This document shows positions 37,799-46,949 of a stretch of 64,000 nt of DNA, piece by piece. Positions within the stretch are counted from its first letter, which is position 1. Each line of letters opens with the position of its first letter. A program made the translations under genes and the position numbers. Source of the stretch: Pelotomaculum thermopropionicum SI (GTDB lineage: Bacteria > Bacillota > Desulfotomaculia > Desulfotomaculales > Pelotomaculaceae). Under the pieces are notes generated by a model. It saw nothing but the letters and a program-made list of their open reading frames with translations. It had not been told where the DNA came from and made no database searches. The stretch is from contig AP009389.1 in NCBI GenBank assembly GCA_000010565.1, positions 868,001 through 932,000 on the forward strand, in the 5' to 3' direction.

Positions 37799-39058
37799 GT
37801 GCCCGTGCTTTTGTTCAGGATGGTATCCTACCTGCTCGGCCATTTGGTTATCCTGGTGACCGGGGAGACCCCTGAGAAGTTTGTGAACATGGCTGCCAGC
37901 AGGGGGATCTGCCTCTGGGATATTACCAGGGTCAAAGACGGCGCCCTGCTCATGAAGGTTCGCCTCAGTTCGGTAAGGGCCCTGCGGCATATTGCCAGGC
38001 GCACCCGCTGCCGGTTTCGCATTTGCCGGCGGATGGGCCTTCCTTTTTATTACTCGCGCCTGCGCCGGAGGAAGGCACTGGTCCTGGGGGCGGTTTTCTT
38101 TATCGGAACCCTGTACCTTCTTTCGTCATTTGTCTGGTTTATTGAGGTTAAAGGCAACGAGCGCCTGAGCGCCGCAGAGATACTGGAAGCGGCTGCCGAA
38201 GCCGGGCTGGTCAGGGGTGCACCGAAGTGGCGTTTTGATGCGGCCGGGGTGGAGGCTAAAATTCAGGAAAAATTCCCCATCGTGAGCTGGGCTGGCGTAT
38301 ATGTTAAGGGTACCAGGGTGACCGTTGAGGTAAACGAGCGGGTCGTGCCGGCGGAAGAGGATCGCCGTCCCGCCCATGTGGTGGCGGCCAAGGCCGGCCT
38401 GGTCAGGGAGATACTGGTTGTCTCCGGGCACCCGGCGGTAAAGGAGGGGGATACCGTTGCGCCGGGGCAGGTACTTATTTCCGGTGAAATTCCCCCGCCT
38501 GAGGAGCGGCCGGAGCCAGGCGAAGACAATAAACAGGGCAGGGTTCCTAAAAAAGTTCAGCCTTTCCGGTACGTCCACGCCAGGGGAATCGTCAGGGCCA
38601 GGGTCTGGTACGAGGGATACGGCGAGGCGGAGATCGTGGAAACCGGCCGCCGCCGCACCGGCAATTATGAGACCCGGGTCAGTATGAAATTTGATGGCAA
38701 GGAAATAATTTTATCAGGCAGGCAGAATATTCCCTTTGAACTTTACGAGGTCGAGACCGTCGTTAAAAGGATTGAGGCATGGAGGAATCTAAGTTCGCCT
38801 GTCGAAATAGTAACCGAGAAATTTTTTGAGCTGGAGGACTACCGGGAGGACCGGGGTCTGGAAGGGGCCCGCAGGCTGGCAGGGGAGCGGGCGCTTGAGG
38901 CGGCGCTGAAACAGCTTCCCAAAAACGCGGCAATTCAGGAGCGGCTGGTGGAAGAGTTGCCTGCCGGCAAAACTGAGAATCTCGCGCGGGCCAGAGCGGT
39001 AATTGAAACAGTAGAGGACATTGGCAAGGAGGAATTCTTTAATCCAACAGTCAAGTAG
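37799..39058 (+). CDS. yqfD: Sporulation protein YqfD
   Basis: A 419-residue membrane protein of sporulation. A transmembrane helix (VLGAVFFIGTLYLLSSFVWFI, about residues 98-118) is followed by a POTRA/FtsQ-like segment (VKGNERLSAAEILEAA, then RVTVEVNERVVP) and a large exported domain. GTG 37799 lies after AGAAGGGGG. The yqfC-yqfD pair is normally SigE dependent. Its 3' end approaches or overlaps phoH, depending on the phoH start. Confidence 0.93.
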   Translation: MPVLLFRMVSYLLGHLVILVTGETPEKFVNMAASRGICLWDITRVKDGALLMKVRLSSVRALRHIARRTRCRFRICRRMGLPFYYSRLRRRKALVLGAVFFIGTLYLLSSFVWFIEVKGNERLSAAEILEAAAEAGLVRGAPKWRFDAAGVEAKIQEKFPIVSWAGVYVKGTRVTVEVNERVVPAEEDRRPAHVVAAKAGLVREILVVSGHPAVKEGDTVAPGQVLISGEIPPPEERPEPGEDNKQGRVPKKVQPFRYVHARGIVRARVWYEGYGEAEIVETGRRRTGNYETRVSMKFDGKEIILSGRQNIPFELYEVETVVKRIEAWRNLSSPVEIVTEKFFELEDYREDRGLEGARRLAGERALEAALKQLPKNAAIQERLVEELPAGKTENLARARAVIETVEDIGKEEFFNPTVK

Positions 39059-39101
39059 GTTGTTGTCAGTTAAACGAATTTTTATTTTTAAGACTTTTTT
39101 G

Positions 39102-40100
39102 ATGAGGAGGTATGGCCGGATATTGGCGGAAAAATTTGAGGCCAGGGTTGAGTTTGACGATATCGGGGCAGCGGCCGAGATATTCGGCAGGCATGACGAA
39201 CACCTGGCGCAGATTGAAAAGGCCCTGGGGGTCCGGTTTATGGCTCGCGGGCAGGAACTGGTTATTGCCGGGGACAGGGAAAAGGTCGAGCAGGCGGGGG
39301 AGGTGCTGACCCAGTTGCAGAAATTTTACCGGGCGGGAAACCGCCTGACCAGCCAGGAGGTCGGCTACGCCATAAGGGCGGCGCAGGGTGGTATAAAAGA
39401 CGCCCTGGAGAGCCTGGCCAGGGACGTTGCGCTGGTCACTCCCCGCGGCAAGCAGATTAAGCCTAAAACCATCGGGCAGCAGAAGTACGTTGAAATGATA
39501 AGAAATTACGACGTTGTTTTTGCCATCGGCCCGGCCGGCACGGGAAAGACCTACCTGGCGGTGGTAATGGCAATTAAAGCCCTGCGCAACAAGGAAGTGG
39601 GGCGCCTGGTTTTAACCCGCCCGGCGGTAGAGGCGGGTGAAAAGCTCGGTTTTCTGCCCGGCGACCTGCAGGAGAAAATCGATCCTTACCTAAGACCCCT
39701 TTATGACAGCCTTTACGACGTACTGGGGGTGGAAAATACCCAGAGATACCTGGAGAAGCATATCATCGAAATAGCGCCCCTGGCCTACATGAGGGGTAGG
39801 ACGCTGGAAGACTCTTTTATCATTCTGGATGAGGCCCAGAACACTACCCCGGAACAAATGAAAATGTTTCTGACCCGCCTTGGTTTCGGCTCAAAAGCGG
39901 TGATAACCGGTGACATTACCCAGGTGGACCTGCCCAGGGGGCAGGTGTCCGGCCTTGTCAACGCCCTTGAGGTCCTGAAAGACATTAAGGGGCTGGGAAT
40001 TCACGTTATGACGGGGGAAGATATTGTCCGGCACCCTCTGGTGGAAGAGATTATCAGGGCCTACGAGAAGGTCGGCAAGGCGGCGGCTAAAGAGGAGTGA
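39102..40100 (+). CDS. phoH: PhoH-family ATPase
   Basis: A PhoH-like P-loop ATPase of about 332 residues linked to RNA metabolism and often paired with ybeY. An N-terminal KH-like region precedes Walker A (GPAGTGKTYLAVVMA) and Walker B (SFIILDEAQNTTPEQMK). The start is uncertain. ATG 39102 lacks an SD. TTG 39123 lies 12 nt after GAGGAGG and would give a start closer to the family. The frame is also open to TTG 39021 inside yqfD. The downstream order (yqfF, ybeY) is that of Bacillus. Confidence 0.93.
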   Translation: MRRYGRILAEKFEARVEFDDIGAAAEIFGRHDEHLAQIEKALGVRFMARGQELVIAGDREKVEQAGEVLTQLQKFYRAGNRLTSQEVGYAIRAAQGGIKDALESLARDVALVTPRGKQIKPKTIGQQKYVEMIRNYDVVFAIGPAGTGKTYLAVVMAIKALRNKEVGRLVLTRPAVEAGEKLGFLPGDLQEKIDPYLRPLYDSLYDVLGVENTQRYLEKHIIEIAPLAYMRGRTLEDSFIILDEAQNTTPEQMKMFLTRLGFGSKAVITGDITQVDLPRGQVSGLVNALEVLKDIKGLGIHVMTGEDIVRHPLVEEIIRAYEKVGKAAAKEE

Positions 40101-40105
40101 AGCTT

Positions 40106-42289
40106 ATGCTCGCTTTGGGCGGGGTAAAAAGTAAAGTGACGGCCGTATTGTCCTTTTTAGCGAGGCAACGCAGGGTACGCAGGGGCAGCGCGGCGGTTTT
40201 GTTTTTGGTGCTTATATCTTTGATAATGGCCGTCGAGTTCGTCCCCGAAAAAACCAACCTGGTGGCCGGGCAGGTCTCTCCGAAGACGTTTAAGGCGGAA
40301 AAAAGCATTATATTTGAAGACAAGTACAAGACCGAGGAACTGCGCCGGGCGGCCGCGGAGAAAGCGGAGAAGGTTTACTCCAGGGACCCGCAGGTAAGCA
40401 TTGCGGTGCAAAAGGATATTTCCGACCTGGCCGGAAAAGTGCGCGAAGTACAGGCGGATGCAAGCCTCGACACCGCCGCAAAGGTGGACAGGCTGCGGTC
40501 GCTTCTTCCGTTTGTAATGCACGACGCTGAGCTCACCGGGCTGGCCCAGGCCCTGCCCAGGGACACCCAGAGCGTGGAAAACACTTTAAACAGCCTGGTT
40601 GCCGAGGCAATGGAAAGCGGTGACGGGATTACCCAGGACAGGCTGGAAGAAGCAAAAAGGGCCCTGAACAGCAGGATCGGTGCCATGCAGTTATCCAGGC
40701 CCTACGAAGAGTTTTCTAAAGGAGTTATAGACCGCTTTCTGCGCCCCAACACCTTTATCAATCACGAGAAAACCAGGCAGAAACAGGAGGAGGCGATGGC
40801 CGCCGTTCCCCCTGCCATGGTTTCCGTCAAGGAAGGGGAAAAGATAATAGGAGAGGGCGAGATTGTCACCGAGGAGCACCTGGCCAAGCTCCAGGCGCTG
40901 GGCCTTACCCGCCAGAAGATGCCCTTCACCTCCATCCTGGGCATATTCCTGCTGGTGGCCCTGCTGATGGTGGTGGTGCTTTTTTACCTCCACCAGCAAA
41001 ACCGGGAGATTTACGAGAACGCCGGGCACCTTTACCTGCTGGGCATCATAGTGGTGGTGGTGCTGGCCGTTGGGAAGGCAATTATTGCCATTAACGTCAA
41101 CCAGTGGCCCGAGTTTGCCGCCCAGTTCGGCTATATGGTTCCCATTGCCGCAGCCGGCATGCTGATTGCCATCCTGCTCGATTCGCGGCTGGCCGTTCTG
41201 GTGGTGGCGGTCATGAGCCTGATGCTGGGCGTCATGACGGGAAACCAGCTCCGCTTCGGGCTGGTCGGGCTGGTGGGCGGAATAACCGGCGTTTACAGCG
41301 TTTCCAAGCTAAGCCAGCGCGGCGATCTGGTGCGCGCCGGGATCTATACCAGCGGGGCGTATGTCGTGGCCATATTTGTGGTGGGCCTGGTCTACGGCAC
41401 GCCCATGGGGCTTTTAATTTCCTCCAGCCTGGCCCTGGGGATCACCAGCGGCATTCTGTCGTCAATACTGACCAACGGCTCGCTGCCGTTTCTGGAGCAC
41501 ACCTTCCGCCTCACCTCGCCCGTCAGGCTGCTGGAGCTTTCCCACCCCAACAACGCCCTCTTAAAAAAGCTGCTTACCGAAGCGCCGGGCACTTATCACC
41601 ACAGCATCATCGTGGGCAACCTGGCAGAGTCGGCGGCCGAGGCGGTGGGGGGCGACTCGCTGCTGGTGAGGGTCGGCGCTTACTACCACGACATCGGCAA
41701 GATCAAAAGGCCCTATTTTTTCATTGAAAACCAGATGACGTGCGATAACCCTCACGATAAAATAGCGCCGTCCCTGAGCACCCTGATCCTGACCTCCCAC
41801 GTCAAGGACGGCGTGGAGATGGCCAGGGAATACAAGCTGCCCCAGGGCATAATCGATATCATCGAGCAGCACCACGGCAGCGGCCTGGTCAGCTACTTCT
41901 ACCACAAAGCCCTGGAAAGCGGCCGCACCGAGACCGTTACCGAAGATGAGTACCGGTACGAAGGCCCCGTTCCTCAGACCAAGGAAGCGGCCATAGTGAT
42001 GCTGGCCGACTCGGTCGAAGCGGCGGTGCGCTCCCTGCAGAACCGTACGCCTGGCCGCGTGGAGGGCCTGGTGCGCAGGATAATCAAGGATAAGCTCAAC
42101 GACGGCCAGTTTGACGAGTGCGACCTGACCTTTAAGGACCTTGATATCATTGCTACATCCTTTGTCAAGGTGCTGTCGGGGATTTTCCACTCCCGCATCG
42201 AATATCCGGATGTGCTTCAGGAAATGGAAAGGAGAAAGAAATATGCCGGTGCTCGTAAGCAATCTGCAGGGAAAGGTGGCGGTCGATGA
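40106..42289 (+). CDS. yqfF: 7TMR-HD cyclic-di-AMP phosphodiesterase family protein
   Basis: A membrane HD-domain protein of 727 residues (PgpH/YqfF), which degrades the second messenger c-di-AMP. An N-terminal anchor and a large extracellular 7TMR-HDED domain (to about residue 275) precede seven transmembrane helices (about 280-470). The cytoplasmic HD domain follows, with TYHHSIIVGNLAESAAEA and YYHDIGKIKRP carrying the metal-binding His/Asp residues. ATG 40106 lies 10 nt after GAGGAG; the GTG at 40097 is too close to it. It overlaps ybeY by 47 nt. Confidence 0.93.
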   Translation: MLALGGVKSKVTAVLSFLARQRRVRRGSAAVLFLVLISLIMAVEFVPEKTNLVAGQVSPKTFKAEKSIIFEDKYKTEELRRAAAEKAEKVYSRDPQVSIAVQKDISDLAGKVREVQADASLDTAAKVDRLRSLLPFVMHDAELTGLAQALPRDTQSVENTLNSLVAEAMESGDGITQDRLEEAKRALNSRIGAMQLSRPYEEFSKGVIDRFLRPNTFINHEKTRQKQEEAMAAVPPAMVSVKEGEKIIGEGEIVTEEHLAKLQALGLTRQKMPFTSILGIFLLVALLMVVVLFYLHQQNREIYENAGHLYLLGIIVVVVLAVGKAIIAINVNQWPEFAAQFGYMVPIAAAGMLIAILLDSRLAVLVVAVMSLMLGVMTGNQLRFGLVGLVGGITGVYSVSKLSQRGDLVRAGIYTSGAYVVAIFVVGLVYGTPMGLLISSSLALGITSGILSSILTNGSLPFLEHTFRLTSPVRLLELSHPNNALLKKLLTEAPGTYHHSIIVGNLAESAAEAVGGDSLLVRVGAYYHDIGKIKRPYFFIENQMTCDNPHDKIAPSLSTLILTSHVKDGVEMAREYKLPQGIIDIIEQHHGSGLVSYFYHKALESGRTETVTEDEYRYEGPVPQTKEAAIVMLADSVEAAVRSLQNRTPGRVEGLVRRIIKDKLNDGQFDECDLTFKDLDIIATSFVKVLSGIFHSRIEYPDVLQEMERRKKYAGARKQSAGKGGGR

Positions 42290-42701
42290 GGCCCTGACCG
42301 GCCTCTTGACCAGGGCCGCGCAGGAGGTGCTGAAAGCCGAGGGCTACGGCGAAGAGGCCGAGGTGAGCCTGGTATTTGTTGACGACGCCTATATTCACGG
42401 CCTGAACCGGCAGTACCGCGGGGTGGACGCCCCGACGGACGTGCTCTCTTTTGCCATGCAGGAGGGCGAGCCCCTTGCAGGCGGGGAGGAGGAATTAATT
42501 TTGGGAGACGTGGTCATTTCCCTGCAGGCTGCCGAGAGGCAGGCCGGGGAGTACGGGCACAGCCTTCAGCGGGAGGCGGCCTACCTGGCCGTGCACGGCG
42601 TTTTGCACCTGCTGGGTTACGATCATCAGGGCGAAGAAGAAAGAAAAATTATGCGCCGCAAGGAGGAAGAGGTGCTGGGCCGCCTGAATTTGACCAGGTA
42701 G
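42243..42701 (+). CDS. ybeY: Endoribonuclease YbeY
   Basis: A 152-residue metallo-RNase for 16S rRNA 3'-end maturation and ribosome quality control. The zinc site HGVLHLLGYDH (H-x3-H-x5-H) is intact, and the family segment NRQYRGVDAPTDVLSF is present. ATG 42243 within the end of yqfF, behind GGAAAGGAG, fits the family N-terminus; the frame extends to 42141 but that is yqfF sequence. Confidence 0.95.
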   Translation: MPVLVSNLQGKVAVDEALTGLLTRAAQEVLKAEGYGEEAEVSLVFVDDAYIHGLNRQYRGVDAPTDVLSFAMQEGEPLAGGEEELILGDVVISLQAAERQAGEYGHSLQREAAYLAVHGVLHLLGYDHQGEEERKIMRRKEEEVLGRLNLTR

Positions 42702-42745
42702 CACCGGCAGGCGGCGCTGTTTCGCCGCAACTTTTTCAGGACGGG

Positions 42746-43450
42746 GTGGCTTCCGTGAGCGTGCGCAGGTTTCTGGACAGCTTTAACAATGCTGCAGACG
42801 GGGTGGTTTACGCATTGAAGACGCAGCGTAACATGCGCGTTCATTTTACCGCTGCAGTGCTGGTGCTGTCTTTGGGACTTTATTTGCGCCTGGGCGCCGC
42901 CGACCTGCTATTTTTATTTTTTGCCATAACCCTCGTTATTGCGGCAGAGATGATCAACACCGCCGTTGAGGCGGCGGTTGACCTGTACACCCAGGAATTT
43001 CACCCCCTGGCCAGGGCGGCTAAAAATGTTGCCGCCGGGGCCGTGCTGGTGACGGCGCTGAATTCCGTAGCGGTTGGCTTTTTTGTTTTCTATCCGCGCC
43101 TGCAGCAGCTTTCCCTTAAACCCGTCCCGCAGGCGGGAAAAACGGCGCCCCTTTTTGTTGCCCTGATTTCTATTGTTCTGGTGTTGCTGATAGTATTGTT
43201 CGGAAAAACCGTTGGCGGTAAAGGAGGCCGGGGGCTGTTCAGCGGCCATACGGCCGCGGCTTTTGCCGGGGCTGCGGCCCTGGTGCTGCTCACGGGCAGT
43301 TTTGCAGCTTCTGCGGTGGCCCTGATAATGGCCCTGCTGGTTGCCCACAGCAGGCTTCAGTCCGGTAGGCGTGCCTTTTTTGAAGTGGCCGCAAGTGCTC
43401 TTTTAGGGATTCTGGTGACCCTGGCCGCATTTCGCCTGGCCGGGTGCTGA
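42746..43450 (+). CDS. dgkA: Diacylglycerol/undecaprenol kinase fused to PAP2 phosphatase domain
   Basis: A 234-residue membrane protein. Residues 1-120 are a prokaryotic DgkA-type kinase (SFNNAADGVVYALKTQRNMR, then AAEMINTAVEAAVDLY), which in Gram-positives phosphorylates undecaprenol. Residues about 130-234 add a PAP2-like phosphatase domain with SGHTAAAFAGAAAL and LLVAHSRLQSGRR. One chain could therefore make and remove the lipid phosphate. The start is GTG 42746 or GTG 42755. In Bacillus the position holds dgkA alone. The fusion is visible; the balance of activities is unknown. Confidence 0.9.
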   Translation: MASVSVRRFLDSFNNAADGVVYALKTQRNMRVHFTAAVLVLSLGLYLRLGAADLLFLFFAITLVIAAEMINTAVEAAVDLYTQEFHPLARAAKNVAAGAVLVTALNSVAVGFFVFYPRLQQLSLKPVPQAGKTAPLFVALISIVLVLLIVLFGKTVGGKGGRGLFSGHTAAAFAGAAALVLLTGSFAASAVALIMALLVAHSRLQSGRRAFFEVAASALLGILVTLAAFRLAGC

Positions 43451-43471
43451 ACGGAAGGTGAAGTGGGATTG

Positions 43472-43933
43472 ATGGATTTTCCTGTGGAAAAATTAATCAA
43501 TGCGGCCATGGCAGCACGGGAAAGGGCCTACGCGCCCTATTCAAAATTCAGGGTGGGCGCGGCCATCCTGACCAGGGAGGGGCGTTATTACACAGGGTGC
43601 AATATAGAAAACGCATCCTACGGCCTGACCTGCTGCGCCGAGCGGGTGGCCCTGTTTAAAGCGGTTTCGAACGGAGAGCGCGATTTTGAAGCAATTGCCG
43701 TAACCGCCGGTTCCGATGAGTACTGCGCGCCCTGCGGCGCCTGCCGCCAGGCCCTGGCCGAGTTTGGGGAAGACATAAAGGTTTTCATGGCCAACGGGCG
43801 GGGAGAATACCGCATGCAAAGGCTGGCGGAGCTTTTGCCCGCCTCCTTCGGGAAAAAGGCGCTTGCCTCCGGCAGCGCCGGGACAGGGGCAGAGAAAGCT
43901 TTAACCAGGCTGATCGAGCCGGTAAACCGTTAA
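43472..43933 (+). CDS. cdd: Cytidine deaminase
   Basis: A 153-residue pyrimidine-salvage enzyme converting (deoxy)cytidine to (deoxy)uridine. The zinc/catalytic motif TCCAERVALFKAV and PCGACRQALAEFG are intact, and SKFRVGAA and GCNIENASYG form the substrate site. ATG 43472 is 11 nt from GGAAGGTG; GTG 43463 is too close. The C-terminal ~20 residues are longer than in many homologues. It lies between dgkA and era as in Bacillus. Confidence 0.95.
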   Translation: MDFPVEKLINAAMAARERAYAPYSKFRVGAAILTREGRYYTGCNIENASYGLTCCAERVALFKAVSNGERDFEAIAVTAGSDEYCAPCGACRQALAEFGEDIKVFMANGRGEYRMQRLAELLPASFGKKALASGSAGTGAEKALTRLIEPVNR

Positions 43934-43975
43934 AACAATAATATATAAAAATGAAAATTGCAAAAGGTGGTTTCT

Positions 43976-44878
43976 TTGGAGAATAAAGAATTCAGGTCCG
44001 GCTTTGTAGCCATAATCGGCCGGACTAATGTGGGCAAGTCCACCCTTTTAAACAGTTTGCTGGGCAGAAAGGTCGCCATAATGTCGGAAAAGCCTCAGAC
44101 CACCAGAAACAAAATCCTCTGCGTGCTCACCCGGGAGGATGCCCAGGTCGTATTCCTGGATACCCCCGGCTTTCACAAACCGAAGCACAAACTGGGCGAG
44201 CACCTGGTTCAGGTTGCGCTGAGGACATTAAAGGAGGTGGACCTGGTTCTTTTTCTGGTCGAGGCCGGTCAGCCGCCCGGGCCCGGCGACCATTATGTCA
44301 TAAAGCAGTTTGCCGGACTGAAAACGCCTGTTCTGCTGGTCATAAACAAAATCGACCTGGTACGGCGGGAGGAGCTTTTGCCGCTGATAGAGCAGTACAG
44401 CGGGCTTTTCGGCTTTGCCGAAATAGTACCGGTATCGGCCCTGACCGGGGAAAACCTGCCCCGCCTGCTTGAGGTTGTTGTCCGCTACCTGCCGGCCGGA
44501 CCGAAGTACTACCCGGAGGATGTAATTACCGACCGGCCTGAAAGCTTTATTATGGCCGAGCTGATCCGGGAAAAGGTGCTGCATCTTACCAGCCAGGAAG
44601 TGCCTCACTCGGTGGCGGTCGTGGTGGAGGAATTAAAGGAGCGGCCGAACAATGTGGTGGCCGTCCGGGCAGTCATATATACCGAGAAGGAGTCGCAAAA
44701 AGGGATCCTGATCGGAAAGGGCGGCCAGATGCTGAAAAAAATAGGCCAGATGGCCCGCGAAGAAATGGAAGTGCTGCTCGGCTCGAAGATATACCTGGAG
44801 CTGTGGGTGAAGGTCCGTCCCGACTGGCGCAATAAGGAAGGGCAGTTGCGGAACCTGGGCTACAGGATGGAAGAATAA
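43976..44878 (+). CDS. era: GTPase Era
   Basis: An essential GTPase of 300 residues that helps 16S rRNA processing and 30S assembly. G1 is GRTNVGKSTLL, G3 DTPGF, G4 NKID, and the KH domain contains ILIGKGGQMLKKIGQMARE. TTG 43976 behind AAGGTGG gives the family start; the TTG at 43958 lies before this SD. The preceding 40 nt are AT-rich and may hold a promoter. Confidence 0.96.
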   Translation: MENKEFRSGFVAIIGRTNVGKSTLLNSLLGRKVAIMSEKPQTTRNKILCVLTREDAQVVFLDTPGFHKPKHKLGEHLVQVALRTLKEVDLVLFLVEAGQPPGPGDHYVIKQFAGLKTPVLLVINKIDLVRREELLPLIEQYSGLFGFAEIVPVSALTGENLPRLLEVVVRYLPAGPKYYPEDVITDRPESFIMAELIREKVLHLTSQEVPHSVAVVVEELKERPNNVVAVRAVIYTEKESQKGILIGKGGQMLKKIGQMAREEMEVLLGSKIYLELWVKVRPDWRNKEGQLRNLGYRMEE

Positions 44879-44898
44879 TCCAAAAGCAATTTAAGAAG

Positions 44899-45456
44899 CT
44901 ACTTACCCTCCCACTGGCGGAACAGGTCGTTTTTAATGCCGAGCAAGGCCAGCGCCCGGCCGGCCGACTGCTTTACCACGTCTTCAACAGATGCGGGGCG
45001 GTGGTAAAAAGCCGGTACGGGAGGCATGATGACAACCCCCAGCCGGGCCAGTTTGGACATATTTTCAAGGTGAATGGGGCTTAAGGGGGTTTCCCGGGGC
45101 ATAAGAACCAGCCTGCGCCCTTCCTTGATGGTCACGTCGGCCGCCCGGGCAATGAGGCTGTCCGAGTAGCCGCTGGCTATGGCGGCCAGAGTTTTCATGC
45201 TGCAGGGCGCGATGATCATGCCGCTGTGGGCAAAGGATCCGCTGGAAACAGCAGCCGCCATGTCGTCTGCCGGATAGCACCGGTCGGCCAGGGCGGCAAC
45301 CTGCTCCGGGGTGTAGCCTGTTTCCAGTTCAATGGTGTGGTGGGCCCACCTGCTGATAATTAAATGTGTTTCAATGCGGCGGGACTTCAGGTGCTCCAGA
45401 ATGGTTATACCGTAAATTGCCCCGGAAGCGCCGGTAATTCCCACTACTACGCGCAA
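44899..45456 (-). CDS. ubiX: Flavin prenyltransferase UbiX
   Basis: A 185-residue enzyme that prenylates FMN to make the cofactor of UbiD-type decarboxylases. The start RVVVGITGASGAIYG, APCSMKTLAAIASGYSDSLI and LMPRETPLSPIHLENM are characteristic. It is on the minus strand between era and recO, an insertion relative to Bacillus. No ubiD is in the window, so its decarboxylase partner lies elsewhere. Confidence 0.93.
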   Translation of the reverse strand: MRVVVGITGASGAIYGITILEHLKSRRIETHLIISRWAHHTIELETGYTPEQVAALADRCYPADDMAAAVSSGSFAHSGMIIAPCSMKTLAAIASGYSDSLIARAADVTIKEGRRLVLMPRETPLSPIHLENMSKLARLGVVIMPPVPAFYHRPASVEDVVKQSAGRALALLGIKNDLFRQWEGK

Positions 45457-45614
45457 TTTTTACCCTCCCTGACGGCCGGGCGCCGGCCGCGTGCGCCCGG
45501 GCAAAATGCATTCTCCTTATCCGTGCGGCTGCTCACAAGACATTATATAACACTTTCCGGGCAAAAGGTAGGGAAAAAGCGCTAAAGACTTTAGAAAAAG
45601 GGGCGGGCCGGAGG

Positions 45615-46385
45615 ATGAAGCTTTACAAAGCTGATGCAATAGTTTTAAGGGCCAGGGACTGCGGAGAGGGGGACAAAATTTTAACCCTTTATTCCCGTGA
45701 GCACGGCCGGATAAAGGCAATGGCCCACGGCGTTTCCAAGCCCACCAGCCGCAAGCGCGGTGCGGTTCAGCCCTTTACCCGGAGCAGGTTTTTGCTCCGC
45801 CGGGGGAGGGAGCTTGATACGGTAAGCCAGTGCGAGGGAGTGGAGACGTTCCCCTTCTTAAGAGAAAGCCTGGAAAGAATCGGCTATGCCAGTTATGTGG
45901 CCGAACTGGTGGAGGCGCTCACGCCGGAGGGAGAGCCGAACGAGTCCCTTTTTTTTCTCCTTCTGGACGTGCTGCGCCTGCTGGCGGGCGGCGATGCCGA
46001 AATGCTGGCCCGCGCCTTTGAGCTTAAAGTTGCGGCCCTGCTGGGTTACTGCCCGGTTTTGGAGCGCTGTTCCCACTGTCAGGGGGCTCTGGCCGGCCCG
46101 CTTTTTTTCAGCTCCTCCCTGGGCGGGGCGGTGTGCGGTTTGTGTGTTGCTTTTGCCGCAAACCCGGTGGAGGTTAATAAAGGCACGCTGGAAATTTTAA
46201 AAGCCCTTTTAAACTGGCCCCTTGCCAGGATCGGCCTGCTCCGGGTAAACCGCCGGTTCAGAAACCGGATCAGGCTCATTTTAAGGCAGTACCTTACGTA
46301 CCACCTGGAGCGGGACCTGAAGTCTTATGCCTTTTTGGACCGGTTTGGCCAGGCGCCTGCCGGCAGCGGTGCTGCCGATGTATAA
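45615..46385 (+). CDS. recO: DNA repair protein RecO
   Basis: A 256-residue mediator that loads RecA with RecF and RecR. The OB-fold N-terminus (YKADAIVLRARDCGEGDKIL) is followed by the helical domain, and a zinc cluster CSHCQGAL ... GAVCGLC occupies about residues 150-180. ATG 45615 follows GGCCGGAG closely. It is divergent from ubiX across about 160 bp. Confidence 0.94.
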   Translation: MKLYKADAIVLRARDCGEGDKILTLYSREHGRIKAMAHGVSKPTSRKRGAVQPFTRSRFLLRRGRELDTVSQCEGVETFPFLRESLERIGYASYVAELVEALTPEGEPNESLFFLLLDVLRLLAGGDAEMLARAFELKVAALLGYCPVLERCSHCQGALAGPLFFSSSLGGAVCGLCVAFAANPVEVNKGTLEILKALLNWPLARIGLLRVNRRFRNRIRLILRQYLTYHLERDLKSYAFLDRFGQAPAGSGAADV

Positions 46386-46462
46386 AAACGGCCTGCCGGG
46401 GTTTAAATAATGTAAGGGAAAAGGCCGGACTACAAACAGTAAACGAGGGGGAGGGCTTTAAA

Positions 46463-46882
46463 GTGACCGGCGAACTTGAAAAAATCGATATTTTGAGGGC
46501 CCGCCTGGGCGTCAGCTACAGGGAGGCCAAAGAAGCCCTGGATGAGGCTGGCGGCGATGTGGTTTTGGCCCTGATCAACCTGGAGGAAAAGGGGCGCAGG
46601 CTGGGCGAGCGCATTCAAGCCAGGGGGCAGGAAATGCTGGGTCAAATCAGAGGATTGCTTCACAAGGGGCAGGAGTACCGGATTAAGGTCAAGCAGGGAG
46701 ACAGGACGGTTTTTGAAGTTCCCGCCGCAGTGGGGGCGCTGGGGGTTATCGGGGCCCTGGCCAGCAGCGAGGTGGCCGTGCTCGGGGCGCTGGGCACGCT
46801 GGCCGCCATGGCCAAAAAGTACACCCTGGAAATAGAGCGCCGGGACAGGCCGGATGCGGAAAATGCCGGCCCTGTCATGTGA
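46463..46882 (+). CDS. UBA-like / DUF4342 protein
   Basis: A 139-residue protein. The N-terminal ~45 residues form a UBA-like three-helix unit as in EF-Ts (DILRARLGVSYREAKEALDEAGGD). The middle is basic (RIKVKQGDRTVFEVPAAVGA), and a hydrophobic glycine/alanine stretch follows (GALGVIGALASSEVAVLGALG), matching the DUF4342 pattern. GTG 46463 lies after GAGGGGGAGGG. It precedes the glyQS T-box leader. Function unknown; a membrane-associated regulatory role is a guess. Confidence 0.85.
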   Translation: MTGELEKIDILRARLGVSYREAKEALDEAGGDVVLALINLEEKGRRLGERIQARGQEMLGQIRGLLHKGQEYRIKVKQGDRTVFEVPAAVGALGVIGALASSEVAVLGALGTLAAMAKKYTLEIERRDRPDAENAGPVM

Positions 46883-46918
46883 GCCGGTACGGGCCGGGCG
46901 CTATTTGTGCGGCAGGCA

Positions 46919-46947
46919 TTGACTTTGACCCGGGAATCTGGTAAATT
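46919..46947 (+). promoter_or_regulatory. SigA-type promoter of glyQS
   Basis: TTGACT (46919-46924) and TAAATT (46942-46947) are spaced by 17 bp and lie just upstream of the T-box leader. Confidence 0.65.
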
Positions 46948-46949
46948 GG

